From assembly GCA_028386065.3 (NCBI GenBank), contig JAKUCV010004313.1, positions 1-64,000 of the forward strand: a DNA stretch of 64,000 nucleotides. Direction: 5' to 3'. Within the stretch, counting starts at the first letter, position 1. The number at the start of each line of letters is the position of its first letter. This document shows, piece after piece, positions 32,465 to 44,984 of the stretch. The translations under genes and the position numbers were made by a program. This stretch comes from Turnera subulata (lineage: Eukaryota; Streptophyta; Magnoliopsida; Malpighiales; Passifloraceae). The notes under the pieces are model-generated. The model was not told the origin of the DNA and did not search any database. It saw only the letters and a program-made list of their open reading frames with translations.

Positions 32465-35400
32465 TCAGGTACTAACAATACCCTGTTTAGCCTTAAGGAC
32501 GAGCTCTTCTGTAGTGGTCCCAATAATCTCATTAGCACGTTTCAGCCCAACACAATAATACCGTCCAAGCGTATCCTGTATTGCACAGTAGTACGTGGTC
32601 AGAAGAATTCCAGAGTGCACATAATACTATTGCATGAAAATTCTGACCAGCTATCCCAAAGCGTTTGTGGCAAAATGTAGTTTCCAGAATCACAATGCAC
32701 ACACACATGCATAAATGTTCCTTGGGCCACCTTTTGCTTGATGAAGGCAAGCCCACTATGGACCATCTTTTTTCCTTTAATCAAGAGCCCTTCAATAGGT
32801 GAGGGCCCATAATGGCAAAAGACTCATACCTAGAGGTGCAACAGACTGAAAAATATAAGCCATCTTCAGACGACCTAATATTGTGTTTCCTGGACAATAT
32901 GTGCTAAATGCTCAACCAGCAAAGCCTGTAATGTCTCAGCGGTCTAGGGGTGAGCAAATCATCGGTACGGTATATACCGTAACGATTAGCGATCAGTATG
33001 AAGTTTCCAGAGACCCTGTTTTCCGACCGATGCCGTGCCAATTTTTACCCTATACCGATCACGCTCACAATATTTTTGAAATTCAAACTAATTGCACAGA
33101 ACACGCACAAGACTGCAACTGTGGCAATATGCAAGGCATTAGCAGCCACTCATGATAGCCCACTTCAGCAATAGCTAATTGTGATTCAGTAAAGGCATGT
33201 GAAACCCCAAAAAAGATCCACCTTGGTACAAGTCTGGGGTTATCAATGTTTCCTCAAGTGTCTATTCTCAAATAGGTAAGCAATCAGGACGTTATTGAGA
33301 AGCACCAATATAGACTTATGTGCTAGTATGACACCCAGAATCCACCCCTGGCCTCCAAAATTTGAAAATAAAAGATTCTCAACATTCAACAATGCCTAAT
33401 CATGCAGATAAACTTTTGCTGATGGTCATGTTCATATCAACAAATATAAAGTATCATTTTTTAATAAATTCCATAGATGCAATCAAACCACAAATGCTGT
33501 TTCAGATGTACCAAACCCATAAGAAAAGGAGCAGCTTCTCTAGCTTACCCGAGCAACAATTCCCAACTTCTCTAGCTTTTCAACTGCATCATCCACATCA
33601 AAATTGCAGCTCTCGCCAAACTCATCTTTGATTAGTTCCTCACAACGCAGATCCAAATCCTATTTCACATCGCCACAAAGTTATTAGGACGCAGACATCT
33701 AGTACTCCAGCAGACTTCCTCGAACCACCGATGACATAGCAATTATAGAAAATATAAACAGTGAGAAGTAAAATATACCTGCCTAGTAGCTTTGCCCTGT
33801 TCCATCAATATAAAGAATGAAATAATAACCTCTTTGACCTGTAAGCCATAATAAATTAATTTCAGCATTTTCAATTACCTTACATATACTCAATATGCAC
33901 TCAAATATGCATTCCTAATGCCCACAAATCTCATTAAAAATCTACACAATGTGTCAGTTATTCAGTCAGTCTCCACCAAACACTTGCATCGATCACTCTT
34001 GAAACCATTCAGAAAAATTTTCATGGCATGGGAAATCAACTAAAATTCTGTAACCTCTTGACAGCTAATAGAATCACAACAATCAACAACTTGAGAGAGC
34101 AACTGACACAAGATGGTTTTTGACATAGTCCAATCCGTTTCCTATTGTGTTTGTGCTGATTCTAGCCTTCAACTTACTTCCATATAAGTTCATCATTCCG
34201 TCAATACCACCATTAATCTGTTAAAACTGAAAATTTCAGGATAGAAATTGGAAAGAACCTGAGACGAAGTTGGAAATTTAAAATTCTGGTAGAACTGAAG
34301 ACATGGATAGTATAATAGCTCAAATATTTTTAAAAAGTTGGAATAATCATAAAAACATTGAACTATAAGTCATAATTAGGAATTAATTGATAGGAACTTT
34401 AACAAATAAAATTTCTACCCAAATCCATGTTTATCAAGCTAATACTTTTGAGAACAATATTACATGAAATTTAATTAATGAGAGAAAGGAGGAAGAAGTT
34501 AGTTCCTTTAAAGATAATGTAAATGTACCATATATTTTTATTTTCTCCAAATCATACGGAATTTAAAATTTAATAAAATTTTTAAGCCATTGGATTTTGA
34601 TTTTATTGTATGTTTAAAATCATTCATATTAATAAATAAAATTGCAACTTTATTTGTAGAGATTTCTTTAATTTTATGTTCTTAGTTTTTCAATTTTAAC
34701 AGAACTGACGGATTTCACAGAGATTCTTGACACAAAAGATGAACTTAGCATGACTAACATAGTGTGTGGACGGAATTAACCTGAAAAAAAGTAGAAATAT
34801 GGAAGCAACACAAGAGCAACATTACACGGATGAAACATATGAAAACCCAACATAAGATTGACTAAGCTGCATTTTCTGAATACTTGAATAGATCTACTTA
34901 GAAATGTAGCACAAAACTTGAACATATAATAAAGTTTATCAATAGAAAGAAACTATCTCCAATTTGCTACTTAAACAAAGGTGATTGCAGAAAATAAAAT
35001 ATTCTGCTTAATACTCACTTCCTGCTGAATCACGTCATCACACAAGTGAAGAAGAGTGCCTCTTCCACTATCTAGTTGCTTGTCGTACATGGACTGTGTA
35101 ATTAAATTCTGATAAGCAGCCATATTTGCCTCAAACCTGCAGCAAGTGGAATAAACAAAAGGAATAACAATATTCATATAAGAGAAAAACAAGGGGGAAC
35201 ATAAGTTGAACAAGAAGAGATGAAGAAAACAGATTTTTAAGTATTTATGGTTGGAAAACGAGATGAAGCAATAACAATTGGGATCTGTGATCAGGAAGAC
35301 AGAAGATCAATGCACACAGTTAATGACTTTGTTCAAAAACAATTACTCTAACATGAATATACTCGCACATGTGTTTTCAGGAAAGGCATCCATCGAAGGA

Positions 35401-38400
35401 TATGGCACCACAAACTACCTACTGGAATATTTTGTAACGATAAAATAGGGGGATTGGATAAAAGAGCAAGGAGAGAGAATTCTCAAAACAGGCCAATGTT
35501 TTTATCCACAATTCCAGTGATCATTCAGACATGAAACTAGTTTGTATGAGACACTGTGCAATGATGAAAGACATAAGAACTTTTGGAGTTCAGAAGACCA
35601 AACACTAGGAGGGGGGAAGTGAGAAAGAAACTTAACGTGAAGTATGTCTTTGCGCAGTAGCCAATAACTGTGGAAAGGACAGCAAAAATGACCCAAAGAT
35701 CAGCCTTAGGCATTTCAAGTGAACTAATTACAGCAACCTGAAAAAAAAAGGGGGCATGCTGAGTTAATTTGCGCATGATAAGTTTTATGGAAAGAATGAC
35801 GAATTGAAGAAATTTTAGACATAATCCTCACCAGACCAACTATTGCAGAACCCAAGAACTTTACCCAGTCCATTGGGGTCAAACCAGGATTTTTCTTTTC
35901 AGGCTGTCAAACATAAAAAAATTTCAATGCAAAGTGGTAGTGTCATACATTAAACACTTGTAACATAGAGCAGTTCGGAAAATTAGTGAATGAGAAAGTG
36001 AAAGTATTGCTGCTGCAGCAGCAAAAAATCTCACAAGAACTATTTCCAGATCTGCCATTGGAATGTTTTTGAAATGCTTTATGTGTACTCCTCGATCTCT
36101 TTTCAACATGGTGCCTGCTCGCCTGCAAATTATCATTCATGCCTGTAACTGAACTACCATCCCCTTTTGGTGCCAACCAATTTAAAGAACAAGTTAATCA
36201 AGGGATGTCACCCTACTATCAGAATGAATCAAATACAGGAACAAACCAATGGGCTTGTAGCTCATTGGTACTCTTGTGCAAGAAGCAAGAGGGGTGAGGT
36301 CTCAGGTTCAAGTCCCACCTTCATCGATTAGGATGAAAAAAAAAATGAAATACAGGAGCAAACAATCTGATACATAGGAAAGGTTATCGAAAGCACAAGT
36401 GCCATCTTATAAAGATCTTTCTTTCACATCAAGAAACCAACAAAATGCATAAATCCTGAGTTTAATAAATCAGGAAATTCTCAACTTCAGATAAGAAAGG
36501 CAGTTTAAAGTACAAGGAACTAAAATAATGAAGAACTTACACCTTGATTAAATCTTAATGTTTCTCCAGAAAAGAACAATTAAATTATAACTTCGGAACA
36601 AGCCACAAAAGAAAAAGGAAAACAAAAACTAGGAGGGCCGTGGTCCCGTGGAAATGGATCCAGCAATATTATAATGAAGTCCTAAACTTTAGGTGCAAGA
36701 AAGCCTCAGAAAGCAAAATGATTGGATTTCTAACTAGACATGGTAGAGAATATTTCCATAATCAATGTAATCAGTACCTGTATACAACTATTATCCGATC
36801 AAATGTAGGTTCTTGGATAGTAGTCCTTCTCAGCAAATTTCCAACACTGGAGGATAGGAAAGAAATAGAAATGTCATTGCAGGGCAATATGATAATCAAA
36901 CAATGAACACAGACAACCTAGATTGAACGAAGACATTTTGCTAGATGTTTTCAGACATTGCCTTTCTAGTTTCATGAATAAAGAAATTTCTGCCGCTTTA
37001 TATTTCTTCAACCAGAAAGACAGTAGTTGATCATGTCCCATGAATCATAGCATATATTTGAAGCTTTCAAACTACCAACTTCGGTGATTTAAAATCCAGC
37101 CAGTGGACTAACCACCTATTAAACTTGTACCATCTCACATATGACGGTACTACCTGCCAATCATCGTTCCACAAAGAGGATTTATTTCCTTGGTGGTCAT
37201 TAATTATGAAGATTAAAGAAGTACAGTTTCTAGTAATGATGCAAGAAACTTAAGAAGAGATGCAGCAGATGCAGTCAGATGGAGAGATAGCAGACTCATT
37301 TTCTACGTTGGATTATTCAATCCCACAGATTTTGAGACTATAGAATAGTATGAAACTGTAATGTGAGACAAAAATTAAAGGAACAACATGATGCAATTGC
37401 AAAACCCAAATGAAGTTTGAAGTAATGCAGGTTGAAAAAATCAGAAAACACAAAGAATCGGGTGTCGTACTGAGCTTTCAGAGTGTTCAATATTGGCTCT
37501 AGATTTTCCACATGAAGGAAAAAAAAAGTTTTTTATCACAAAAGAATCCGCACATCCAATCATCCTTGCATTACAGATTACACAACCACTTGTTTACAAT
37601 ACGATACAAGCAGCTGACAGAAATGATGCAGAAGCATGTTCAACTATTAGCTAACTGTTAATATGCCAGTGGAATAGACTACCTCAAATCCATTTTTTCC
37701 AGACGGATTCGTTCAACAACCAAGTCATCATGATCTGCCTCAGAGTCAAGATCATCATTCTTTTTTGTATCTTTTTTTGGACGTACTCTTGACTTTCTAG
37801 CAAAAAATTTCTCCAGCCTGCGATTGCCACACAAACAAAAATAATTTAAAAGATAAACAAAGGACTCTATAAGCCATGATTAAGGGAAACAATGTGTTGA
37901 TAGTAATATAACACTGCATCATCTTGTTTAACACAATTACTTCAGAGTAACCAACAAATAATATTACACTTGAAAAATGGCAATCCTATGGTTGCAACAA
38001 AAGAAAAATAAATAAGTAAACAAGCATAAACAGCATCAGAAAAAGGTAAACATGTGTAAAACAAGATTAGCATCCAAAAAAGTGCAAAACAAGATGTTTT
38101 TCAACATATCATGAACTCCTTAAATCATTAAGTCAACAATCAAAGATCATTGCATCACGCACTAAAAACTGCTTACCGAGTCAATCGCAAAAGAAATGAC
38201 CACAATCGTGCAATAAGCATGTCTACTTTCTCCATGAAAAAGTAATCAGTTGTTCTATCAATTCCAATTCCCCTTCGAAATATAATATACTGAAAACAGA
38301 ATGAACCATTAGCTTTTATTACAAATACAGAAAAAGGGAATAACCAAAGAAAAAAAAATTGATGTACGATGTCTACCATCATATTTGGGTAAATAATGTG

Positions 38401-40031
38401 CATCAAGAATGAAAAATCAACACAACATCAACAGAAACCACATGACTAAATAGCATATAGTATTAAAAAAGAAAAAACTAAACAACATAGCCAGTACCGT
38501 AGCATTTGCTCATGGGTGAAAATATGCTTCTTTCACGAAGAATTTTCTTATCAAAAGAATTGAAAAACTCAAATTAATTTATTGATATAAATCACCTCGT
38601 ATAGCTGTTATCTTCACCTTTTCAAGGGAGAAAACAAGTTGAACAGAAAACAGCAGAGAATTAAAAAAATATGGGAAGATAGGCTTTCTGGGAGCATGCA
38701 TTAGCAGAAGATGTTTCTCAATCCTTCAGTTTCAGTGTCAGGTCAAAAGCTTGGGAAAGACTCAAGACCATTATTGACAAGAGCAAAGTTTTTTTTGGCA
38801 AGAGCAAAGTTGAGGAGGAAAATAGAACAGTAGTCACAGAAATAATGAAAAGGAAAGCCTGATAAGGTATCATGTACTGGAAAAGCCTACTAAGGTTCTT
38901 TCACTTTTCATCAAAATTAAAACATATGCACAACCACTTGTTTTGTTAATGCATTAGCTACGGCATTTCGGCTGGATGATATGCACAGCAGCCACTATCC
39001 ATCATTTACAGCTAGGACCAGGAGGGTATCCAGTCCCACCAATATTTCCAAGGTTACAAAGCAATACCTTATCGCAAAAGTCTGGAAGGTTTTCATGAGG
39101 GTGCTCAGCAAAATACCTCTTCAAAAGCTCCTTGTCAAGCTACATTCGGAGGCAGAGGGTGAAAATTATCAATTGTGTAGCAGAGAATGCAGGGAATGTG
39201 AGAGCATGTGGCGACTGACAAACCTTGGATTCGTCAACTTTAATGGGGAGATTTAGGAGATACTGCCCCGAGAGAGCAACTTCAATCTCCTCATCAGTGG
39301 TAATTTTGAAATTGCTCTTATCCATCACCTGGAAAAAGCAAAGGACGGGCATAGAGAGAAATGAAGAGGATTCAGGGTGAGCAGGAGAAAGGGACAAATT
39401 TTTTATTTGTTTTTTTATTTTATTTTTTTGAAAAGAGAGGAGAAAAAGGGGACCTGAAATAAGTAAGTGAGGAAATTCTGTTCGAGGACATCAACTTCTT
39501 GAGGGGACAGGTTCTGCTGCTCCAATTTCTTAGCCCCAGTAACAGGGTCAAACAGAGAATACAATTGCTGTGTGTGTGTGCATTGAATTGAATTGAATTG
39601 AGATGATTACAAAAAAATGACAAGAAAGCCCAAAAAGAAAACAGAAAGGAAAAAAAAGAGGGGATTGAATAGAATAGAATACCATCAAGTCTTCGAATTG
39701 CAAAAGATACCAAGCTCTGATTGTGTATTCCACTCTCTTGCACAGCTTCAGGAACTCGGCCCGGTCTGAGCCGTGTTCTGCATACATAGTTAGTTAGTTA
39801 GTTAGTTAGTTAAGAGTGCATTTTTGTCTGTTCTGATTTTGATGGTAAGAATGCACAAAAATAACAAAATGAATTGGGAAACTGCAAATAAGGAAAAAGA
39901 AGAGAGTAGATTAACCGACCGATGAGGTTAGCCAAGGTCATGATTAGCTTGGGCTTGAGGATCGGGATAACGGATTCCCGTTCCAGTCGAATCACTTCTT
40001 TCTTCTTCTTATTATTATTCTCTCCCTCCAT
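32465..40031 (-). CDS. DUF3754 transmembrane protein, paralogue B (15 exons)
   Basis: Spliced model: exons 39920-40031, 39683-39777, 39454-39567, 39224-39328, 39068-39139, 38177-38289, 37683-37817, 36778-36846, 36035-36122, 35832-35903, 35637-35737, 35019-35136, 33779-33838, 33549-33659, 32465-32575. All introns are GT-AG. The joined frame is 1476 nt, 491 residues plus stop, with no internal stop. Exon 1 starts at the first ATG after a CT-rich 5' UTR. Two membrane spans lie at about 314-331 and 339-358. Other readable blocks are [11 protein letters not shown] before an acidic linker (exon 7) and the family-conserved [14 protein letters not shown] (exons 8-9). The introns are larger than in gene A; intron 8 holds a SINE. 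The family has no known biochemical role. The tandem layout and equal exon phases show A and B arose by duplication. Confidence 0.93.
36247..36347 (+). mobile_element. Short SINE in intron 8 of gene B
   Basis: A full-length copy of about 100 bp: A box (TAGCTCATTGGTA, near 36258-36270), B box (GGTTCAAGTCCC, 36305-36316) and an A-tail of ten (36336-36345). A 16-bp target duplication with one mismatch flanks it (36231-36246 and 36348-36363). It lies antisense to gene B. Confidence 0.9.
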
Positions 40032-40541
40032 GTCTCCTTCTCCTTCTCCTTCTCCTCCAGTTGCTGCTGCTGCTGCTATCCTTCTACAATCTTCTTCTTT
40101 CTTCTCCTTCTAGAGTTATAATAGCACTACCACCACCAAAAGTGCAATAAAAATATGAGAAAGAAAAAGAAAAAAAAAAAAAGGAGGTAGGAATAGAAGA
40201 GGAGTTGATGTCAAGGTAAGAAGATATTCCAAAATTGGAAATCAATTCAATCTTTTTTAAAAGAATAATAGATAGGGGCATTTGCCGGGGGAGGGCCTTA
40301 CCTTACCTGGCTGGCCTGCTATTGCTAAGTGCTAACTCCCCCAGGGACGGTACGTTTCTGTTCTTCTTCTTTTTTTTTTTTTTCCTCCTTTTTCTTTTAA
40401 TTGTGCTTTTATGTACTGTGCGTGCGGTGGTGTTTTCCTTCCCTTCCTTACACGCCCCCAATTACTTACCCCACCAAAGCGACAGCCACTGTTGTTATGT
40501 GTAACCGACACATTTTTTTATTCCACCAAAATCGCAAAATC
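40032..40541 (-). promoter_or_regulatory. 5' UTR and promoter region of DUF3754 gene B
   Basis: The first 100 bp upstream of the gene B start are rich in GAA/GGA on the minus strand, with a CAG-type run (40060-40077) typical of a plant 5' UTR. A poly-T/A block follows near 40370. The natural upstream DNA ends at 40541, where a copia element has inserted. No TATA box is claimed. Confidence 0.5.
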
Positions 40542-40753
40542 TGTTATAAATGAAGTGTTGTTAATGAGAATTTCAGTTTGATGAAGAAGAAGTGGACATG
40601 GTAGGGAGTAAGATGATGAGTAGAGAAGTGAGGAAGAGCTCGGTTCATTCTTTTATTTTCATTCTTTGTTTAGTACAATATATAGGAAAAATACAGGTGA
40701 GGGGGATACTATTTAGGTAGATGGTACAATGCATTCACAGGTTTTTCATAACA
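40542..40753 (-). repeat. 3' LTR of the copia element
   Basis: 212 bp, TG...CA. It is the element end nearest gene B and has the same orientation as that gene, starting about 510 bp upstream of its start codon. Confidence 0.93.
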
Positions 40754-40764
40754 CTCCCCCTTGA
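40754..40764 (-). promoter_or_regulatory. Copia polypurine tract
   Basis: On the minus strand TCAAGGGGGAG directly precedes the 3' LTR, the usual plus-strand primer of plant copia elements. It fixes the orientation of the element. Confidence 0.85.
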
Positions 40765-41049
40765 ATGTTATTGTAATTTGAACAAAATATACTTTTAGAA
40801 ATAACTGTCTCATTAAAAACCTTACCAAGAAAAACTCAGTGGGATAAAAACTTGATGAAGGAAAAAAGAGTGCAGTGCGTATTCTACTCCCCCTCATATT
40901 AGCCTCTCTTGATTTCTTGATGTCGTTGCACCCTTGTCAACTTCTGGTGACGTGTGCTTTGTCCGATCACTTTTGATATATCACTACATTATTTGGAGCA
41001 TTATCTTCATAATTTGTTGTTGGTGCATCTTTCTCGCCATCTTGCTTTT

Positions 41050-43135
41050 GTGGTCCCGATGATATAGCAATTTCATGTGTAAAGTTGTAGCAGATGTCCG
41101 TATAAAGGACCTGCATCTGCAAAACCAACTATATTCTCTTCGGGCTTACGGGGTTAATATAATATCATGTTTATTATATCTCGAAGATAAGAGTAACATC
41201 ATATCTTGCCAATAAGCTTAAAGCTTCAGGCTTCATGTTACTAGTAAAATAAATTTCACTTTGATAGGGTACTTCAGAACCGATCATAACACGGTATTTG
41301 GAAGCTTCTTCAAGAGTTCCAAAAATATTTAAATCACAAAAATAATTCATATATGAACTAACTATATAAAACACATAGAGCATATATGCAAGAATCATTG
41401 TAAATACCCAAATTGGTTCAAACTATATGAAGCTCAACTTAATTTTGTATGTTCCCGGGAATTCGTTGCTTCAGGCAATTTGGATCCTTCAGGGATCTTC
41501 ATGTATATGTCATGACTTATGGATCCATAAAAATAGGCTGTAATAACATCCATTAGATACATTTCTAATTCTTTTCATATAATGTCAGACTTATAGAAAA
41601 TAATTGCATCCACCACAGGGAGTATATCTCCTCACAATTAATACCAAATCATTTGGATAAAACCTTGTGCGATAAGCCATGCTTTGTATTTCTCTATTAT
41701 AATTTCCTTTTCGCACAAATACCCATTTTTCAATCGACTTGTTCTACACTATCTAGACTACAGGTCCAGAAAATTTCTCGCTTCACAAGCGAGTCTAACA
41801 CAGCCTTATGTCTTCTCTATTTTGGCCAATCATACTGCGCCTACATTCACCAATGTAGGTTCATGATCCTCATTTTATGTAGCGCTATATTATAATAAAA
41901 CAAGTATTCCGTCGACGGTTATTTGACATCGGTTACATCATATTCCTGACACTGTAATTGAGATCTCATTATTTTCACTTATTTCAGGTACCTGAGTCAC
42001 TTCTGGAACTTTATCACTTGTGTCAGAAACCTCTTCTGGAGGATTTTCCTCTTCTTGAGGACTTTTAATATGAACCTCTACTGGAGGCCTTATTTTCTTA
42101 CTGGGATCATCTTATCTCTTTGCTCCTTTTTCTCTATCGAGAATTTTGTTTTCTTTTTTGGAACCGAGTACATTCTACGCTTCTTGCATACTTTGGATTC
42201 ATTTGCATACTATACTTGTTCTTCTGGAACATTAATTTGAACAGGAGCATTTGCAGCTGGTATATAATATTTGGTCACTTTATGTGTCTGGCAATTGCAT
42301 ATCAATTTTTCTGCAAATGAATCATCTTTTGAACTTCAGGTTCACACTAATTTGTTTGAGGATCAACAATCATACATTGATAATGCATTTCAATAATATC
42401 TTGATCCAGCTACTTCCTCTCCCTTATGTTGGGTAAATTTGCATCTAATTAATAACCAACATACCCAACATACTCAACATATATTCCCAGTCTTCTTTTA
42501 AGGACCAAATTTTACTATGCTGTGGTGGAGCATTATATACTGTACAACTAATGGTCCGAAGATGGGAGTTAGTAGGTTTGTGACCATGAACCAATTAAAT
42601 GGGGAGACCTTATGATAATTTGTTGGCCTGATGCACACAAGTGCTGCTGCTTGTAAAATATCATTTTCTCAAAATAGTAATATTTCATTAACAATGGTCC
42701 TGCAATCAATTGGAAATGTTCGCCCTTCTGGGTTTATTTCCAATGATATACATTTTCCATTGAAGAAATATACCAGCATTATCTAGACATATATTCTAAT
42801 AACATAAGTAGGGATATGTACCCGCAAGTGGCTTAACCATTAAAATGAGTGCTCACAATGCCAACTTGCATCACACAATAGACCATCTAGTCGATGCATC
42901 GTAAAAATTACCTAGATGGTCAACACGGCGGAGTTATTAGTCCGCGTACATGTCCCTGAATTATTTTCAAACTTACTGGTGATTCTAGGCCAACCTCATC
43001 TTAGGAAGGCCGAACAATTAATTTCGCAGCACACAAACACGTGGAAATTCATTGATTGTAAAACTTCTGGTTTTTCAATGAATAACCAAATAAATTTCGT
43101 GTATCATTATTGATCCGGGATGGCCCAACCGGTCA
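41050..43135 (-). pseudogene. Copia pol remnant (integrase, RT, RNase H)
   Basis: On the minus strand one can read FWHDRLGHPGS (GAG-pre-integrase, about 43100-43135), then DASTRWS and LDNAG-like pieces of the integrase core, and RRLGIYVEY near 42430-42480. RT shows MDVITAYFYGSISHDIYMK and IPEGSKLPEA (41465-41560), with SLLARYD of the RT end (41190-41215). GFADAG of RNase H lies near 41115. Each piece is in a different frame from the next, with several stops, so this is a pseudogene. Confidence 0.88.
41466..42087. repeat. Hairpins with TTC-type loops in copia pol
   Basis: Short inverted repeats with a 5-base loop: 41466-41478 (TTGC/GCAA), 41483-41497 (GATCC/GGATC), 42030-42042, 42048-42060 and 42075-42087 (all CCTC/GAGG). 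Loops are TTCAG, TTCAG, TTCTG, TTCTT and TACTG. Two of them overlap the conserved IPEG/LPEA coding motif, so part of the pattern may come from codons. Confidence 0.7.
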
Positions 43136-43159
43136 TGCCAAAACAATAAGTCCATGTAC

Positions 43160-43427
43160 CAACTTCAAGTTGGTGCCAGCTTCAGGCTGCTATTTATGCG
43201 CCAGCTTCAGGCTGGATATAATAACTTAGGAAAATAATTTACCAATTTCTGCCTGGTGCATAGAAAATATAAATCACATATCTATCTGACAACTTCTAGT
43301 TGGTCTCAGCTTCGGGCTGTGCAAACTGTGTATTTAAACACTTAAGATTGCTAGCTTCAGGCTAGTGCATTCCAGCTTCTAGCTGGATATGGTAAGTTTC
43401 AATTACTCAATTGCTAGCTTCACGCTG
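43160..43427. repeat. Cluster of nine hairpins in the copia element
   Basis: Nine inverted repeats in 270 bp: 43160-43174 (CCAACTT/AAGTTGG), 43177-43190, 43202-43216 (CCAGC/GCTGG), 43243-43257 (decayed), 43290-43302 (CAACT/AGTTG), 43307-43319, 43351-43365 (CTAGC/GCTAG), 43372-43386 (CCAGCT/AGCTGG), 43414-43427 (decayed). Loops are mostly TTCAG, TTCGG or TCT. The stems differ, but the two arms change together. The stretch lies directly upstream (minus strand) of the GAG-pre-integrase remnant. Confidence 0.85.
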
Positions 43428-43569
43428 CAATACATGTGTCAATATTAGGCTTATTTCTGCCACGCTTGTCGAAAAGATCAAAATTATTGGACAATAACTA
43501 AAGTAGTGGCAAACTTTTCCAAAAGCAAAACCTCGAAGATTGAAAAGCTTTGGAGTTTACTGACAAATA

Positions 43570-44408
43570 ATGCAAAGTTTTAATTACCGAAAAATCTTCT
43601 GGATTTTTTCGGAGATAGAAAAAGGGTCCATATTTGAAAAACTGACACCTAGCTTTCTAGTCTCAGACTATAAGAAAGGGAGGCGGTTGAGACTGGAAGA
43701 AGCAGGAAAACTCAGAAAACTCAACAAGACAAGAAAAAAGCCTTCCCCGGCTACTGTTTTCTTTGTTGAGGGTGCCTCTCTAGGAAGAAGGAATAGGTTA
43801 GCTTATAGCATGGTGAATGAGCAGCAAGAGGAATTACCGAATGATCTGGCGGGAATTTCTCGTTTAGTGTTTGTTGATGAACTTTATTCTTCTAGGTTCT
43901 TTGTAACTCCTATGGAAGAAACATTCTTCCTAGAGGACCAAAGCAATCTAAGGGCTTCCTTTTATGGCTCGGCTAACTCTATTATGTTTTTCATTTCTGA
44001 TAGACTGCAGGAATTTCAGCTAGAGCCTAATCAAAGCAGTTATTATCAGGTATCCGTGATGGCTCGGAGCGTCCCAAGGGTGACTGGGTTACTTACCACC
44101 TACATGGCCTAAGGTACGACTTCTACTATGGAATTGCAGGGGTATAGCAAGAAGGTCTCAAGACTTTGTGCGTACCTTAAGGGATCTGAAGAATCAGTAC
44201 AAGCCCAACATGGTACTGATTACTGAGACTTTGTGGCAAGCAGGAGAAAATCATGGTGTAATCCCACTTCGTTTTCCTGCAACAAATCGGTTTGAAATAC
44301 CTGGAGAAAACAATATGGGTGGCATGTGGTTCTCCTGGAACGATAGTGCTAGGGTCAACATCAATAACGAGGCTCAGAATTTTAGAGTCAATGTTGTACC
44401 CAACAGAT
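43570..44408 (+). mobile_element. LINE fragment (ORF1 end and start of endonuclease)
   Basis: The plus strand has an open frame of 180 codons at 43570-44112, followed in another frame by the start of a LINE endonuclease. WNCRGIARRS (from about 44131) leads into FVRTLRDLKNQYKPN, VLITET with the catalytic Glu, and GGMWFSW. That order is the N-terminal half of an L1-type apurinic endonuclease. The fragment stops near 44408 with no A-tail, and reverse transcriptase is absent. The upstream frame is probably the C-terminal part of LINE ORF1, but this is by position only. It lies inside the copia element in the opposite orientation. Boundaries are approximate. Confidence 0.75.
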
Positions 44409-44658
44409 AAATAATTATTTCAACTTTTGTATGAGAACAATTCCTCTATGTGGATGTTCTCAAGTAATGGATCCATTTTACAATAATATGCATGTTTTAT
44501 TTTAGCTTTGCCATTATTACCTCATTCACAGTCACATGCACAATTAATTATACTGTCTTATTCGCTTTAGGGAATAGAGCAGATTCAATTTGACGGGATC
44601 CATAATAACTTCTTTTTATTACTGTAAGTGGGAGTTTCTGTATTTTTCAAGAGTATTT

Positions 44659-44774
44659 GCTCTTCCAGAGCGCAAATATATGATCTTCTAGATCGTAGTA
44701 AAGTATGCGTTCTTCAGGAACATATTCAAACTTATGCTCTTTTGGAGCGTATAAATCTTTTTCTCATTTTGAGA
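44659..44774. repeat. Second hairpin cluster in the copia element
   Basis: Inverted repeats at 44659-44671 (GCTCT/AGAGC, loop TCC), 44682-44694 (GATCT/AGATC, loop TCT), 44709-44721 (GTTC/GAAC, loop TTCAG), 44736-44748 (GCTC/GAGC) and 44762-44774 (TCTC/GAGA). Each is spaced about 25 bp from the next. Confidence 0.85.
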
Positions 44775-44984
44775 TTGTACATGTTATGTAAAATAGTTGA
44801 CATCCACACATATAACTCTCCCCTTGGATGTCAACTTGCATTGTCTCCAGGGCAAATGCTTGAGCCATTATTCTACAAACAATTATAATAACAGTAAAGG
44901 AACATAATAAAATAAAATATAACAAATAATAATCAAACAGAACATAAAATAAAAGCTTTCAATAAAAATAACTTGCGCCTTCAA

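Noticed and set aside
32940..33080. hAT-type MITE starting near GGGGTGAGCAAA in intron 14 of gene B
   Set aside because: The left end resembles such elements (TACGGTATATACCGTA), but no matching right terminal repeat or 8-bp duplication was found.
36256..36316. tRNA gene with A and B boxes
   Set aside because: No cloverleaf acceptor or anticodon arms form, and an A-tail with a target duplication shows it is a SINE.
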